This document shows, in pieces, positions 37,514 to 50,000 of a DNA stretch of 64,000 bases; position 1 is the stretch's first letter; each line of letters starts with the position of its first letter. Position numbers and translations under genes: made by a program. The notes under the pieces are model-generated. The model was not told the DNA's origin, made no database searches, and saw nothing but the letters and a program-made list of their open reading frames with translations. Origin of the DNA: Rhabdornis inornatus (Eukaryota; Chordata; Aves; Passeriformes; Rhabdornithidae); assembly GCA_013397075.1 (NCBI GenBank), contig VWZS01000636.1:245610-309609 (forward strand), given 5' to 3'.

Positions 37514-39533
37514 CTGCAACCAACCAGAAATGTGACAGCTTTATGTAACAAGACAAGATGAATGGGTCATGATGATGTCAGTTTCTTTTAACGCATTGCT
37601 TCTCTTTAACATTGTCTATTCAGATTCTCATTGTAATTTTTAAAAATTTCTATTCTTTTCAAGCACTTCTAGCAGTTCATTATCTCATGAAAACACTCAA
37701 TACTGATTTCCTCCTGGACGTGATGTAGCAAGTCTGTCCCTTTTTTAACTTCAGTTTAATTCAACACTGTGCTAACACATCAGAGGTGTTCCCCCTCTCT
37801 TTCTCCCTTTTTCTCTGTCATCACCTCTACCTTCTCCACTATGCTATTTAGGCAGAGGCAGTAATACTGTTGAAGTGGTTTCCTTTGAATATCCTTCGCT
37901 TTTATCTCTCTTTTATTAACCTCACAGACACCTTCTGTGATAATTCTTTACCTGTTCAATCATACTTCATCCCGTTGTTTTATGCATTTCAAATCTCTTG
38001 GTAGCAGAAACTCATGATGTTAAAATTACCTGCTGTGATCATAAATCAGTTCTGCTGAGGAATTCCTGTAACCAATTTTTCTAGTTCTGAGGACACTTAC
38101 TTTCTCCCACCCAGCAATCATACACACTTATTTTGAGTACTTTCAGTTTTGTGTCACAGGCTGTACCACATTATCAGAAATAAAGACATGGTGACATGAA
38201 ACACACATGTGCTGTATCCAAAGAAAGGGTGGCATGCTAAGCAATATTTGAATATACCTCTTTTGAGCACGCTAATATACAAAAAACATTCTGACCTCAA
38301 TTAATATGGTTTTGAGTACACAGAAATGGAGGCAACCTTCTACTGAACAAGTCTTCTCTCAGAATTTAAAATAAAAAATAATGGTTAAATATGATGCTAC
38401 CAAAGTAGGCTGTATCTCCCCTAAAACTTTTATAATTGTAAAAGAAATATAATTTTACAATCCAAACCAATTCTAGCTGAAAAGTATATAGGTAGATAGT
38501 AACTTTCAGACATTATGTTTATGAAAGATTGTACAGAAAAGCACTGGAGATACAAAATAATATAGGATAATGATCACACATTAATTGAATGTATCTGGAT
38601 ATAAAGTTCCAAAAAAAATCCAAAAATATCAGATCTGAAAAAAAATTATTACTGGAATGAGTGATAACTTGCCTTCTACAGAATACCAGTGGATATATCA
38701 ACCTAGTTACAGAGGTCTAATGATCTTATCCTTCATTCTCTACTTCATTTGTTCTACTTTTACTCAAGAAAGAAATATTTCCTCTAGCTAAATGCTCAAG
38801 TTCATAACCAGCCTATATATTACATGACCATAACCATAAGAGTTGCATTAGCTGAATAGTCCCATCAATTTCAAGGAGGTTTTAAAATTATTTTTATAGT
38901 TGTCTGGGTCATCAATAAACCACAGATAAAACTGAAGCCAAAATGCTAATAAATTTCTATGCATTCCAAATCTAACATACTATACCTTGAAAAATTCAGC
39001 CTCCTTTCTTTTATGATGCAAGTGTTCAGCTGCCAAGCACAGAACTAAGCCTTGCAAGCAGATACTTCTTACCAGTATAGAGGACAGCAAAATTTAGGCA
39101 CATATTAAGGATTTCAGTGGCTGCAGAACCCATGTGTAGACAAACACTGACAAAAAACCTGCTTTGTTTCTGTTACACAGACTCTAGTTTGAGTGTGCCC
39201 CTAAATTATAATACCAATTCTTCTTTAGATAAATTTGGGATACAGGCTGCCAGATTCAGACATGAAATTATGCTATTCCATGTCAAACTCTGTATGATAC
39301 CAAATACAACACAATCAAGTCCCCTGAACATATTTATTCCTGCTGAAATATGACATTTTCCTAAAAAAATGCATTATTATTAAAATTATATTCTGTCCAC
39401 AGGGCATTTTCATTACTTCTTCAGAGAGCTTTATAGAAATATGGAAAGCGGGATGAAACACGAATAATTTTATTTTTCCCTGTGCAGAAGAGACATTGGT
39501 TATTATTAAAATTAAACAAATGCATGCACGTAC
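37514..39533 (-). other. EPDR1: EPDR1 intron 2
   Basis: A 2020-nt intron with GT at its 5' end (minus strand GTACGT at 39533-39528) and AG at its 3' end (37515-37514), in phase 1. Joining the exons across it keeps one open frame. It is AT-rich, and no repeat or nested gene was recognised inside. Confidence 0.9.
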
Positions 39534-39742
39534 ATTTCCTGGCTGGTTTTCTGTCAGACCATTCCTGAACCATAACTTCATCTCCAGGTCCCCCAATGTA
39601 GTACTGATCTTCATAAGTTGAATTGGCAGGAATATCATATGGATCCCATGGCTCTGTCAGAGCAATCTTCGAGCAAAGCTTTGTAACTTGTTCAATCTGA
39701 AACATCACTGCATCTTTGTAGAGCAATATATACTCAAAGAAC
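39534..39742 (-). CDS. EPDR1: EPDR1 exon 2, ependymin-related protein middle segment
   Basis: A 209-nt exon bounded by an acceptor (minus strand aatgtttcag, ending at 39743) and a donor (AGGAAAT then GTACGT). It has one base completing a codon, 69 whole codons and one base carried to exon 3. The peptide includes FFEYILLYKDAVMFQIEQVT, then KLCSKIALTEPWDPYDIPAN, then EDQYYIGGPGDEVMVQEWSD and RKPARK. The block WDPxDIPxNSTxEDQY followed by IGG and VQEWSDRK is the hallmark of EPDR1. One N-glycosylation sequon (NST) and one cysteine are present. The frame is intact with no stops, so the gene looks functional. The upstream phase requires exon 1 to end with two bases of a split codon. Confidence 0.97.
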
Positions 39743-42700
39743 CTGAAACATTAAGAAAAAGCAATTAATACATACAATCTTCTTCTGTCCTAAGCAAGGA
39801 ACATTGCTGATATGTAAGCTTGCCTGTGACTTCTCAGTGTAAGAACATCTCCACTTGCATTAAAATTTGCCAAACTTTGAGAAACGCTAACCAGTTGGGC
39901 TGAAATTTCCCATGCTGGAAGTCTGTCACAGCTGATTCTTTCCAAAATAAATAAATCAGGCTGAATTGGTTCAGCTGTTTCTGAGAACAATAGAACAACT
40001 TTTCTGAGAACAACTGAGAGAAAAACATGTTATTATTCCTAGTTTGGGTTGGTTTGTTTATTTTTTTTTCTCTTTTTTTTTTAATAACTGTTTCATTAAA
40101 AAGCTCCAGTGCCTCCATGTTTTGCAAAAAGGACTTAAAATTTTGGCAGGAGAAAAGTTTTTATTAAAAGTTGCCCAGATTTGGCTAAGTTATAAGCCTT
40201 TGAAAAAAATCTGCTTGCATAGGCTGGATAGAATCACTTATCCACAAATGTGGTAGAGCCTTCCTCTGTACTGGTTAGATGTGGTATCTGCCATCCTCAC
40301 AGATGCTTCTCCATGGCAACACACATAGCTTAAGTTGAACATGGTGGTGAAGGGAGAAGTACATGGTCCCAAGTGCAGAACTGAGAGGGTCATCCTCATA
40401 AGGCACAATTTCTCCCTGGAAGCCACCAGACCCAAGTAGTGAAAAGAAAAAGATGAAGAGCAAGATAGTAAGGCAGAGATAAGGAGAGGTGTGGAGGTCA
40501 ATGAGCTTGAGAGGCTAGAAGGTAAAGTCACCAGCATGGATAATTAGAAAGCATTTAAATCCAATCTTCTAATGAGTATGAAGTGTGCAAGCCATGCTCT
40601 GAGGAGAGACAATAAACAATTACATGGACACTTTCATCTAGTTTCTGTTTACAGTGGTCTGGTCTACCACCAGTACTGTGACATTGCTTCCATACCTTCA
40701 AAAAGGAATGTCTTTACCTTTAAACTGGGCACAAAACCAGAGAGAAATAGAAAATCAAAATTATCAGAAGCATCAGCTTATGTTGAATACTCAACTGGAA
40801 ATAGCAGAAACAAGTTCTCCAGGATACTTTGCATTACCCGTCAGATGAAAAGTTGTTCAAAGCATGTCTCAAATCATCATCATGTGTGCTCTAAATAATT
40901 TGTAAGGGACTTACAGGAGGCACTTTCTAAACCCTCCAAAACTCTGCATTCATTATTAGAAGCTTCCCTTGAATATCTCAGCTCAAGTATTTGGCTACAA
41001 GCTACTGTTATGCAGTGACTCTAGAGAAAGGGAAGGGAAGAGCTTCATCTTTCCATCGGTAATTCCTTGCTTCATTCATAATGTCATCTCCTTTTCCTGG
41101 GGAAAAAAAACCAAAAACTTGGGTGTCTTTGGACACAGACATCTACTACTTCACAAATCTGATGCTAGTCCCTAACACTATTCATCCTGTGCCATCGGGA
41201 AGACGGGAAGCTAGTGTAAAACATTGCATAATTCACGTAATTGAAGAGATGATGCACAAAAGCAATAGCAGACCCTTCTCCATTTTCTAACTCCTGCATA
41301 TTTCTCTTTGCAGTCCTCACATTCTTTTGGGAAGGATGCAAAGTTTACATAAAATAGCACTGAAACCAAGACAATTTACAGTTTTGATTTTTGCACTACA
41401 CAGTTGCACCAGACAGCAAGAATTTCATCCTCCACTGACACTGTGGCATTTTAAGGTTGCATAATAAGAAGCGTGTCAGCATGGTTAAAAGCATCTGAGC
41501 AACATTCATATCACTTCTTGAGAGCATAATTTATCCTGCATGCATGGAAACATGGTCAGGCTAAATGTCCTTAGCCAAACTGAACAGTGACGGAGAATAT
41601 AAAATGGGACAAGGAAGCTGACATGATGTAAACTGGGGCCCATCTCTCACTCACAACCTTGCAAAACATGGGAGGTAGCCTGTCCTGCTCTTCAAGTGGG
41701 AAACTGGGAACTTCCCCCACACTGACAAGACTCATGCAAAGAGGCTGACAAACTGCAAGGCTACGTATGACCTTCCCCATGGTAAATCATTCTCCCGCCC
41801 GTATCTTAAAATATTCCTGCTTCTACCATGACTTTCACCAACCTAAACTTGCCTGCCATTTTCTTAGTCAAAGGCAAGGTTTCCACAGTCATGAAGTGCT
41901 ACTGAATTATTCAGTGTATTTTTAAACTCTTTTCTTACATAAACCCAACCTGAGATCACATAAGAGCATACATAATTTTTATATCACATTTGGTCCAGAG
42001 AACATACAAGAACACTAAAATACATTTATTTATGTGTTTTCAATGACAGTCTAATGACCCAACTACTCTTCAGCTGGCTGCCCAGCAGTGTGGGCACACT
42101 GTTAGAGATCTAGGAAAATTACAGCCTGGAAAATCATTCTCAGGCTGGAGCTTCTCCTGCTCTCTCAGCTTCTTTCCCAAGCTGATAACGTGTCAGCTTC
42201 AGTAGGGAGAATTTCTCCCAGGATGATAATCTGGTCAAAACAGAATGGAATTCATAATAAAGACTAACACCTAGTGCAGGCTGTGGGACTCATCCTGAAG
42301 TACAGTCCCAGAAGCGTCTTCTCAATTATCCAATGAACTACTGTCTTGTCTTAGCTCTGCAAAACATACTATAAAAGTACAAATCGTGCTCTCAATAAGT
42401 GTCTCTTTCCTATCTTGAAAGATGACCATGTAGCTGTGTGTCTTATTTCCGCTGCATCCAAAGGGTTAAATCCTTGACCCGACAGCTACACAGCAGTTCC
42501 CATAGAACTGTGATGGGAAATGCCTTACAGAGGAATCTATCACCATGTTTGAGATATCTGAGTGATAATACAATGATTTTGTAAAAGAACACAAAATCTC
42601 AATGTATTAGAAAAGCATTACGAACTATTAGGAATAAAAACTAAACAGTTACATTTCTTTTTTTATTTAAAATCCTCAATTAAAACTTAATTCACACAGA

Positions 42701-45700
42701 AATTTTACTCGCATTTTTAACAATCCTGCAGACAGCAAGATGAACATTTTGAAACTCCAAAGTAAATAAAAATGAGGCAAATCCAAACAAATCAAACTCA
42801 GCACCAATCATCTCTCTGGCAGCCATTCTACAGAGAAAGAGGCTCCACCACTGACATTTCTGGTTCTGGGAGAGGTGGACTGAACATTATGTGTAAAAGA
42901 TACCAGTCCTAGACCTCAATGGGCTGCTGGGATGAACTCTGCCTCTGTGGTGGCAGGCACATGAGAGGAGATCTGCAGAAAATGTCATTCTGCTCACTGT
43001 GCATTACAGCCTTGGGTAAGCAGGGGCAAAATTTACACTATCCTTGTTCAACTCAGATGTGTCTCACATCTAAGTTTCATACAGAATTGCTCTGTGTCCT
43101 GGAAATAGCCAGCACAGAAACCTAAGATTACATAGGATCTGAGTTTAACAGCATATGAAAGGGGAATGGTTAAGTTGTTGTTTTTAAGTATTTACCAGCC
43201 AAAATTAAAAGCAAAATGTGCATGAGTATAAAAATGATAATTAAAAAAAAATTAAAATAAGAAATATTTTCTTCTTTTTGTTTTTAACCAGCCAAGTCCT
43301 GAGTATGCTGACTCTATTTGTTTTAGGTGACTGAGATTTAATTGGATTCTTGAGGGGAAGCACAGAGTCCAGAAAATAGGTCTTGGCAAAGAAAGAGGAG
43401 AGAAAATTATTTTTAATTAGTTTGTTTTTCCAGAAAAACATATTTCCAGCCTACGCCCACCTCTAATAATATTTTTATAATAATTTAATTACTTAAACTG
43501 TAACTTCAAGAAAGCCCCAACTTAAAACCAAGTGCCTCAACTAGGCCTCAATTAGGCACCTTGAAACAGATTTGAAGAAGTTACTTGGACAATTATCCTA
43601 TTTGCCTGACTGAGATTATTTCCCTTCCTTTCCTATCCTATTCCACCCTACCCTGTCCTATGCCTCACCCCCTTGTACACTATGGGACTTTCTCATGATC
43701 CTTAATACTCTCTTTGTCTGCACCTGAAAACGGATAAATTCCAGCATATAAAAGACATACATGTTTTTGCTCCCATGCTTTAAAGAATTTTTCTTAACTC
43801 TGGACCATATTTTGCACGAATAATTCCATTGATTTTGCTAGAAGCAATCACGTCAGATAGGTGGGATACTAGGCTGAGTTCAGTGCTTTCTTCTCCCAAG
43901 CTAAGCAAAGTATTTTTTTGAATAAGAGACCAAGCAAGCTAAATGCAAAGCCAGAACACCACGACTACACAATCACAAGGTGAAACACTTGTGTTAAGGA
44001 CATACTGCAAGGAGTGAGTGTGCATCCAAATACTATCCTATCTCTGAGATTCCTCATGAAATCTGGGGAGATAGAGAGGTCCCTCTCAGGACACAGCCTA
44101 GATAACATAGAGACACTCCTGGACCCTCACAAAGGCCTTAACTAATAAACTTGTCTTCTAAGTGGGTAATTTTTTTTGCATGTTAATAATGCAATTCATA
44201 ACAGTGAAGTATTTTTCAACATTTGTCAGGAAAAAAAATCATTAATGTTAAGACCATGCTACCAGCTCCTTTTCAGGTGCTCAGTCTGCATCTTGTGCTG
44301 GGTCCCTCCCAGTTCTGAAGCCTGCTAGCCTGCCCATCATGTAACCCATCTGCCTGACTCCCAGGGTTTACTTCTGCACTTCCAAGGGCTTCCTTGTGAG
44401 AGCCAAACAGAGAAAAAGGAGCTGCTTGCTGTCCAACTGCCTATGTAGTGACTCAGAGGAGCAGAGACATTGTTAATGGTATGGCAAGACCCATGTGATG
44501 TATTGAAGAATATCAGACAAGGTCATTTGCTAGAGAGAAGCAAAATAATGGTCTGAGATTGAGACTGGGTAATATAAACTCTTTCTGTGCTAAATCTGGC
44601 TCTGCATCATTTTGTTCTGTGGCTTTGGACAATCAACTTACAGTACCAGAGTCTTAAAATGCTGTTTATTATTTTTCTTTGATTGCTGTAGCACTTGAGA
44701 GACACAGATCTGTGATCACAAACCAATTGTGTGAAACGTTGTATTAACAAAGAACAAAACCACAAATCCTGCCCAAAAAAACCACTGAAACAATGGTAAA
44801 ACAGACTTTACTGCAAAGGTGTACTGGGGTTTCTTGAACCTAGGGCTTTAACCTGTTGATTCAGCTGTAGCTATTGTAACCTTAAAACTCTCACTCATGT
44901 TAGCCAGGACTTATATTATCTAGTAGTGTAAAGCTAGTGAAAACAGAAGCAAAATTTTACGTATTATTTGTATCTGAGATACCGTATTATTCAGCAGGAA
45001 ACAGTATTTCCTATTCAACATCTCAAGCTGAGGTCACTGCAATTATTTCCAAGCTAACTTTACTTTCTCTTTTGTGATTAAGTTAATGCTTGAAGCATCT
45101 GTCTGCCTTTGTGGTACTACTTAATTCTTTGCCAGTTCTCTTTGTAAAAATACATTTTTAAACATTTTGAAAGAAGCAAATCCTACATCTAACTAGAAGG
45201 AATTTCACTACAAATATGCCAAACTGTTCTAATGTGCATGGATAGGTACATCCTTATATTTAATTCTTGAGGTATCTTGTATCCTCTTGTATCATTGTGG
45301 GAAAAAATACCCCACAATGATACTACTCTTTTTTTACACATATTTTACTGAAGATGGACTGGGAGAATGGGAACCTTTACTAGAAGTGTGACTACATAAT
45401 CCCATCTTCTCTGGTCTTCAGATCACGTTCAAGGGAGCAAAGCTGCCAAGCAGACATGCAGACAGTTGATAAACACTCATCAGGTCAAGAACATTCATCT
45501 GCTTTTGGAAGGATCTGGTAAGCTGATTTCAAAAGGGAGAAGCATTTGTTTTTTTAGTATATTTATGGGAACTCCTTTCCTCCTTCCCATGAAGTTTTTG
45601 GTAATTTCAGATTTGTGTTTTTCTTCTGGTATATCAGACCTCAACAACAACAGTAATTTACCATATTTGATCTCACATGTTTGGCAGTGGTGCAGGACTA

Positions 45701-46999
45701 TGGTATATTGTACAAATATAGGACTGTGCAAATACATGTGACAGTAAATGTGTTATTGTGTAAAAGCAATATTTTTTAGTCTGACTTAAATTACTCACAG
45801 ATTGTAAACGCCTTCTTTTTATTTCTTCATTTTCAAGGAGACCAGGCCCCCTGTATCAGGTATCTAATTAACAAGGTATATGATGAACTTTGACCACACT
45901 ACTAGTTTCTGAAGCAGAATTAGCCAATAGTAAGTCCTGTTAATTATGCAGTTGATATAGAAAGAAAACCTAAAATACATCAATCAAAAGCTGCAAAGTC
46001 AAAGCTCCACCAGCTAAAGGATGACATACTTTTGTGACTTTAATTACGAAACCCAATTAAAAATGATTAATTTCTTATTATTGTAATTGTTTTCCCATAA
46101 ATTAGATTAGTTATTTTGGCAAACACTAAGAGAAAATCAGCTCTTCAGCAAGAAGCCTGTTTCCCTTATTGTCCCTTTTTGGCTATTTGACACTTCTTAA
46201 TAATCCATCAAGTCACACCCTTGAGAACAATGCATTGCAACTGAAGCTGAAATTCAGAAAAACAATAAAGCATTTTGTTTAAGGGACTTGTGTTTTGCAA
46301 GAGGCTAAAATATGCACTGCCCTTAGCAGAGAGCATATCTGTGTGTTTCCGTAAGTAACAGTATATTTGTAATTGGAGCCCTCAGTAGACAACAACACAG
46401 CTCAAAATGAAAGGAATGGAAGGTATGGCCAGCATACCATAATGCTTTCAAATGAATCAATGGAATCATCTCCTAGGGAATATGGTATATACTAGCAGAA
46501 CCACATGATATCAAAATATACTTGAAGTTTTCCTGTTACGGGTTTGTAAAAAAGTCTAGTACAATGAGGCTTCCATGAGTAAGTTAATAAAGGTTACTGG
46601 AAAATCACAGCAGGGCTTAGAGGAGACCAAAAAGAGTTCGGAAGGCCAGGATTCACCTCTCAGTATATACAAAAGACCTTAGAAAAGATGAAATAAAGAG
46701 GGAATTGACAGAGGCACATTGTAATTTATGTATTACATTTCTCACCCTCTTTGTGCTATATACAGAAGGGCAGTAAGTAACTCAATTGGAAGAGTCGATG
46801 CTCAAAACTGAGACATGGAAATGCTCTTTTGAATGCAATTATTTTAAGGCACTCTGTGAGGTTGTAAAGATGTAAGAAATAGGAAACAGAAATTTAACAT
46901 GTAGAGAGAGACAGAAAAAACATGGTTACAATGACCGAGAGCATCTCAAAAAGGGAAAAAAACCCACATACTCAAACATAAAAGACATACCTGTGTTCC
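39743..46999 (-). other. EPDR1: Inferred EPDR1 intron 1, proximal part
   Basis: AT-rich non-coding DNA upstream of exon 2 on the EPDR1 strand. I looked for exon 1 (signal peptide and N-terminal segment) here and up to 64 kb and did not find it, so the intron probably extends past the right edge. Apart from an inverted repeat near 45289, a poly(T) run at 40061-40082 and a degenerate CCTAT-rich pyrimidine stretch at about 43619-43665, nothing was recognised. Confidence 0.6.
45289..45323. repeat. Perfect 13-bp inverted repeat with 9-nt loop
   Basis: The arms gtatcattgtggg (45289-45301) and cccacaatgatac (45311-45323) are exact reverse complements around the loop aaaaaatac. Pairing does not extend outward, so it is a short hairpin and not a long microRNA-type precursor. 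No function is implied by the sequence alone. Confidence 0.9.
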
Positions 47000-47329
47000 T
47001 GTTTTTAATTTTACCTCTAGAGACCAGCCAGGAGCCTGCAGCTCATGCCACAAGCGCTGGCAGGACCTGGGCAGGGCCAGGAGCAATGGTGGCCAAGCCC
47101 CCCATGCATGTATAAAATGCAGCCCACAAGGACCAGTAGAGGCCAGGGCAGGCCAACAGGGTGTGGGGCAGCTCTTCCTGTGCAAGGGTGTTCAGCGAGG
47201 GTGCTGAACCTCTGCCATCTTGACCAGGGAGCAACGGGATCCACCCAGCAGAAAGGCACAGCCTACCTAACCTCTGCAGCTAGTTCAACTGATGCAGCTG
47301 CCCAGACACAGCTCTAGTGGATCCAGGTG

Positions 47330-47480
47330 TCACCTGCAGGGTGCGCCCTGCTTGGATAGTGGCAGTGAGCATCCCCGTCCAAGCTGAGGCCTGGTACAGG
47401 AGCACCACTGCTTAGTGACAGAGCTGCGGGAGCAGGCACGTAGGCTGAGGAGTATCAAGGATTGCAAAGACCTTTAAACT
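47330..47480 (+). pseudogene. CR1 ORF1 remnant (older copy)
   Basis: Translation in pieces recalls the CR1 ORF1 segment ELREQxRRLRSIKDC (gagctgcgggagcaggcacg then taggctgaggagtatcaagg, about 47423-47462), a leucine-rich, probably coiled-coil stretch. The frame is broken around it, and no zinc-binding or esterase part survives before ORF2 begins. Confidence 0.65.
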
Positions 47481-47558
47481 AGATTTGAAATGGGAAAGAG
47501 ATAAAGCCAGGCTTGCTAGAGATAAGCCTGGGGGTGGCACACCAATGCTTGAGGAATT

Positions 47559-48380
47559 GTGCGCTATCAAGGTCCTTTGGTCTGCCCTCTCAGTGGAGGG
47601 TATGGAGATCTACACAACAGCAAAGACACAAGGGTTATTGATGCGTTAGAAACCATAGAAATGCTTGAGAACAGTCACACAAGACTTCTTCCCCTCATAA
47701 AACAGGTGGCAGGATCAACAGCCCAACTGAATGGATGCACACAGCGGAGGCAGCTAGAACAGGAGAAGTTGGAAGCCATTCTGCAGCATGAAAACCGTGA
47801 CATAGTTTGAAAGATGGCAGGATGACTTGCACAGCTAGAGTGCTGTAAAGGATGACTGTAAATGCCTCAGAAGAGATAGAAAAGGAAGGAGAGGTGGTGG
47901 AGTAGCCCTGTATGTTAGGATGTGTTTCGTTTGCCTGGAGCTTAGTGACGGTGACAACAGGATTGAGTGTTCATGGGTAAGAAGACCAGCTAGGCAGATG
48001 TCATGTTACAGACCACTCAACCAGGATTAAGGGGCAGATAAAATATTCTACAAGTAATTGAGAGAAGACTCACAATCACTTGCTCTTGTTCTCATGGGGG
48101 ACTTCAACTTACCAGATGTCTGCTGGAAATACAACATAGCAGAGAGGAAGCAGTCTAGGAGATGACTGGAATGTGTGGAAGATAACTTCCTGGCACAGCT
48201 GGTGAGGGAGCCAGCTAGGGAAGGTATCCCTCTGGATACGCTGTTCATGAACAGTGACAAGCTCTTTGGTGATATAACAGCTGGAGGCCATCTTGGGCAC
48301 AGTGATCACAAAATGACAGAGAAGGACAGCGATGTCAGCAAGACATCTTTGACTTCTGGAGGGCAGATTTTGGCCTATTA
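47559..48380 (+). pseudogene. CR1 ORF2 N-terminus and endonuclease domain, broken
   Basis: The first frame contains GYGDLHNSKDTRVIDALETI, then EMLENSHTRLLPLIKQVAGS, which is the usual start region of bird CR1 ORF2. The apurinic-type endonuclease follows in fragments: GRRGGGVALYVR at about 47889, ALVLMGDFNLPDVCWKYN at about 48084-48135 (the GDFNxPD motif is preserved), then DNFLAQLVREPAREGIPLD and GHLGHSDHKM by about 48320. In-frame stops (for example in KQSRR*LECVED) separate the pieces. After 48380 the sequence jumps to DEEQANVLNAFFASVF, skipping roughly 100 or more residues that the family normally has, so there is an internal deletion. Confidence 0.85.
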
Positions 48381-50000
48381 GGATGAGGAACAGGCCAATG
48401 TACTTAATGCCTTCTTTGCCTCAGTCTTTAAGGGTAAGACCAGTTATTCTCTGTGTACCAAACACCCCAAGCTGGAAGACAAAGACAGGAAGTGGAATGA
48501 AGCCCCCATAATCTAAGGGAAAATGGTTAGTGACTTGGTTCACCACTTGTCATATTCTGTGTGTGTGACACACAGAAGTCCATGGGGCTGGATGGAATCC
48601 ACCCAAGAGTATTGAGGGAGTGCATGGAATTGCTCACTGAGACACTTTCCATCACTTCCCAGCAGTTCTGGCTCACTCAGGAGGTCACAGCTGACTGGAA
48701 GTTAGCAAATGTGATGTTTATCTGCAAGAAAGGCAAGGAGGAGAATACAGGGAACTACAGGCCTGTCAACCTGATGTCAGTGCCATGAAAGGTCACAGAG
48801 CAGATCACGCCTTGAGTGGCATTATGCAGTATGTGCAGAATTGGGTCTAGCCCACAGAGGTTTATGAAAGGCAGATCCTGCTTGGCCAACCCAATCTCCT
48901 ATGACAAGGTGACCCACTCAGTAGACAAGCGAAAGGATGTTGATGGATTCCTGGGTATTAGTGAAGTCTTTGGCACCATTATCCACAGCATTATCCTGAA
49001 GTAACTGGCTGTCTGTAGTTTGTATGGTGTACTGTTCACTGGATTAAACACTGTCTGAAAAGCTGGGAGCAAAGAGTGGTGGTGAATGGAGTTAAATCCA
49101 GCTAGTGGCCAGTCATGAGTGGTGTTCCCAAGGGCTCAGTACTGGGGCTAGTCGTGTTTAATATCTTTATCCATGAACTGGATGAGGGGACCAAGTGCAC
49201 CCTCAATAAATCTGCAAATGACACCAAGTTGGGCAGCAGTGTTGGTGATCTGCTGGAGGGTACAATCGCTCTACAGAGGGATCTGGACAGGCTGTATCAA
49301 CAGGCTGAGGCTAATGGTATGAGGCCAACAAGGGCAAGAGCTGGGTCCTGCCCTTGGATGACAACAACCATAGGGAGCACTTCAGGCTAGGGGAAGAATG
49401 GCTGGAAAGTTGCCCAGTGGGAAAGACCACAGGCTGCTGCCTGTCAGTCAGCTGAACATGAGCCAGGAGTGTGCCCAAGTGGCCAAGAAGTCCAATGGCA
49501 TCCTAGCTTGTATCAGCAAATGTGACCAGGGCAGTGATTCTCCCTCTTGTACCCAGCCCTGGTGAAGCTGCACTAAAAGAAGTGCTCAGTTCTGGGCCCC
49601 TCTCTACAAGAAGGACAGGACATCAAGGTGCTGGAGCATGTTCAGAAAAGGGCAGTGGAGCTGGTGAAGAGTATGGAGCACAAGGCTGATGAGGGGTGGC
49701 TGAGGGAGCTGGGTGTGTTTAGCCTGGAGAAAAGGAGGCTCAGGGGAGACCTCATTGCTCTCTACAACTACCTGAAACGAGGTTGTAGCCAGGTGAGTGC
49801 CAGTCTCTTCTCTCAAGGAACAAATGATAAGAAAAGACAAAATGGCCTGTAGTTGTGTCAGGGGAGGTTTAGATCAAATATCTGGAAAAATTTCTTCAAG
49901 CATTGTAACAGGCTCAGCTGGGTGGTTGAGTCATGGTCCCAGGAGGCATTTAAAAGACCTGAAGATGTGGTGCTCAGGGACACGGTTTAGTGGTGGCCCT
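48381..50000 (+). pseudogene. CR1 ORF2 reverse transcriptase and C-terminus, broken
   Basis: RT blocks appear in order: NAFFASVF (about 48408), KSMGLDGIHPRVLREC (about 48576), VTADWKLANVMFICKKGKEE with NYRPVNLMSVP (about 48685-48785), RFMKGRSCLANPIS (about 48861), and GVPKGSVLGLVVFNIFIHEL (about 49121-49180). The catalytic box is SANDTKL at 49211, where the family has FADDTKL, so the first active-site Asp is replaced by Asn. The C-terminal part includes LEHVQKRAVELVK and GVFSLEKRRLRGDLIALYNY near 49630-49765. Several stops and frameshifts divide these blocks, so no functional protein is possible. Confidence 0.88.

Noticed and set aside
47045..47317. Overlapping G+C-rich open frames on both strands near 47 kb, a candidate EPDR1 first exon or CpG island
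   Set aside because: The sequence continues directly into CR1 ORF1 and ORF2 in the plus direction, which makes it the CR1 5' part. The minus-strand frames show no EPDR1 N-terminal resemblance.
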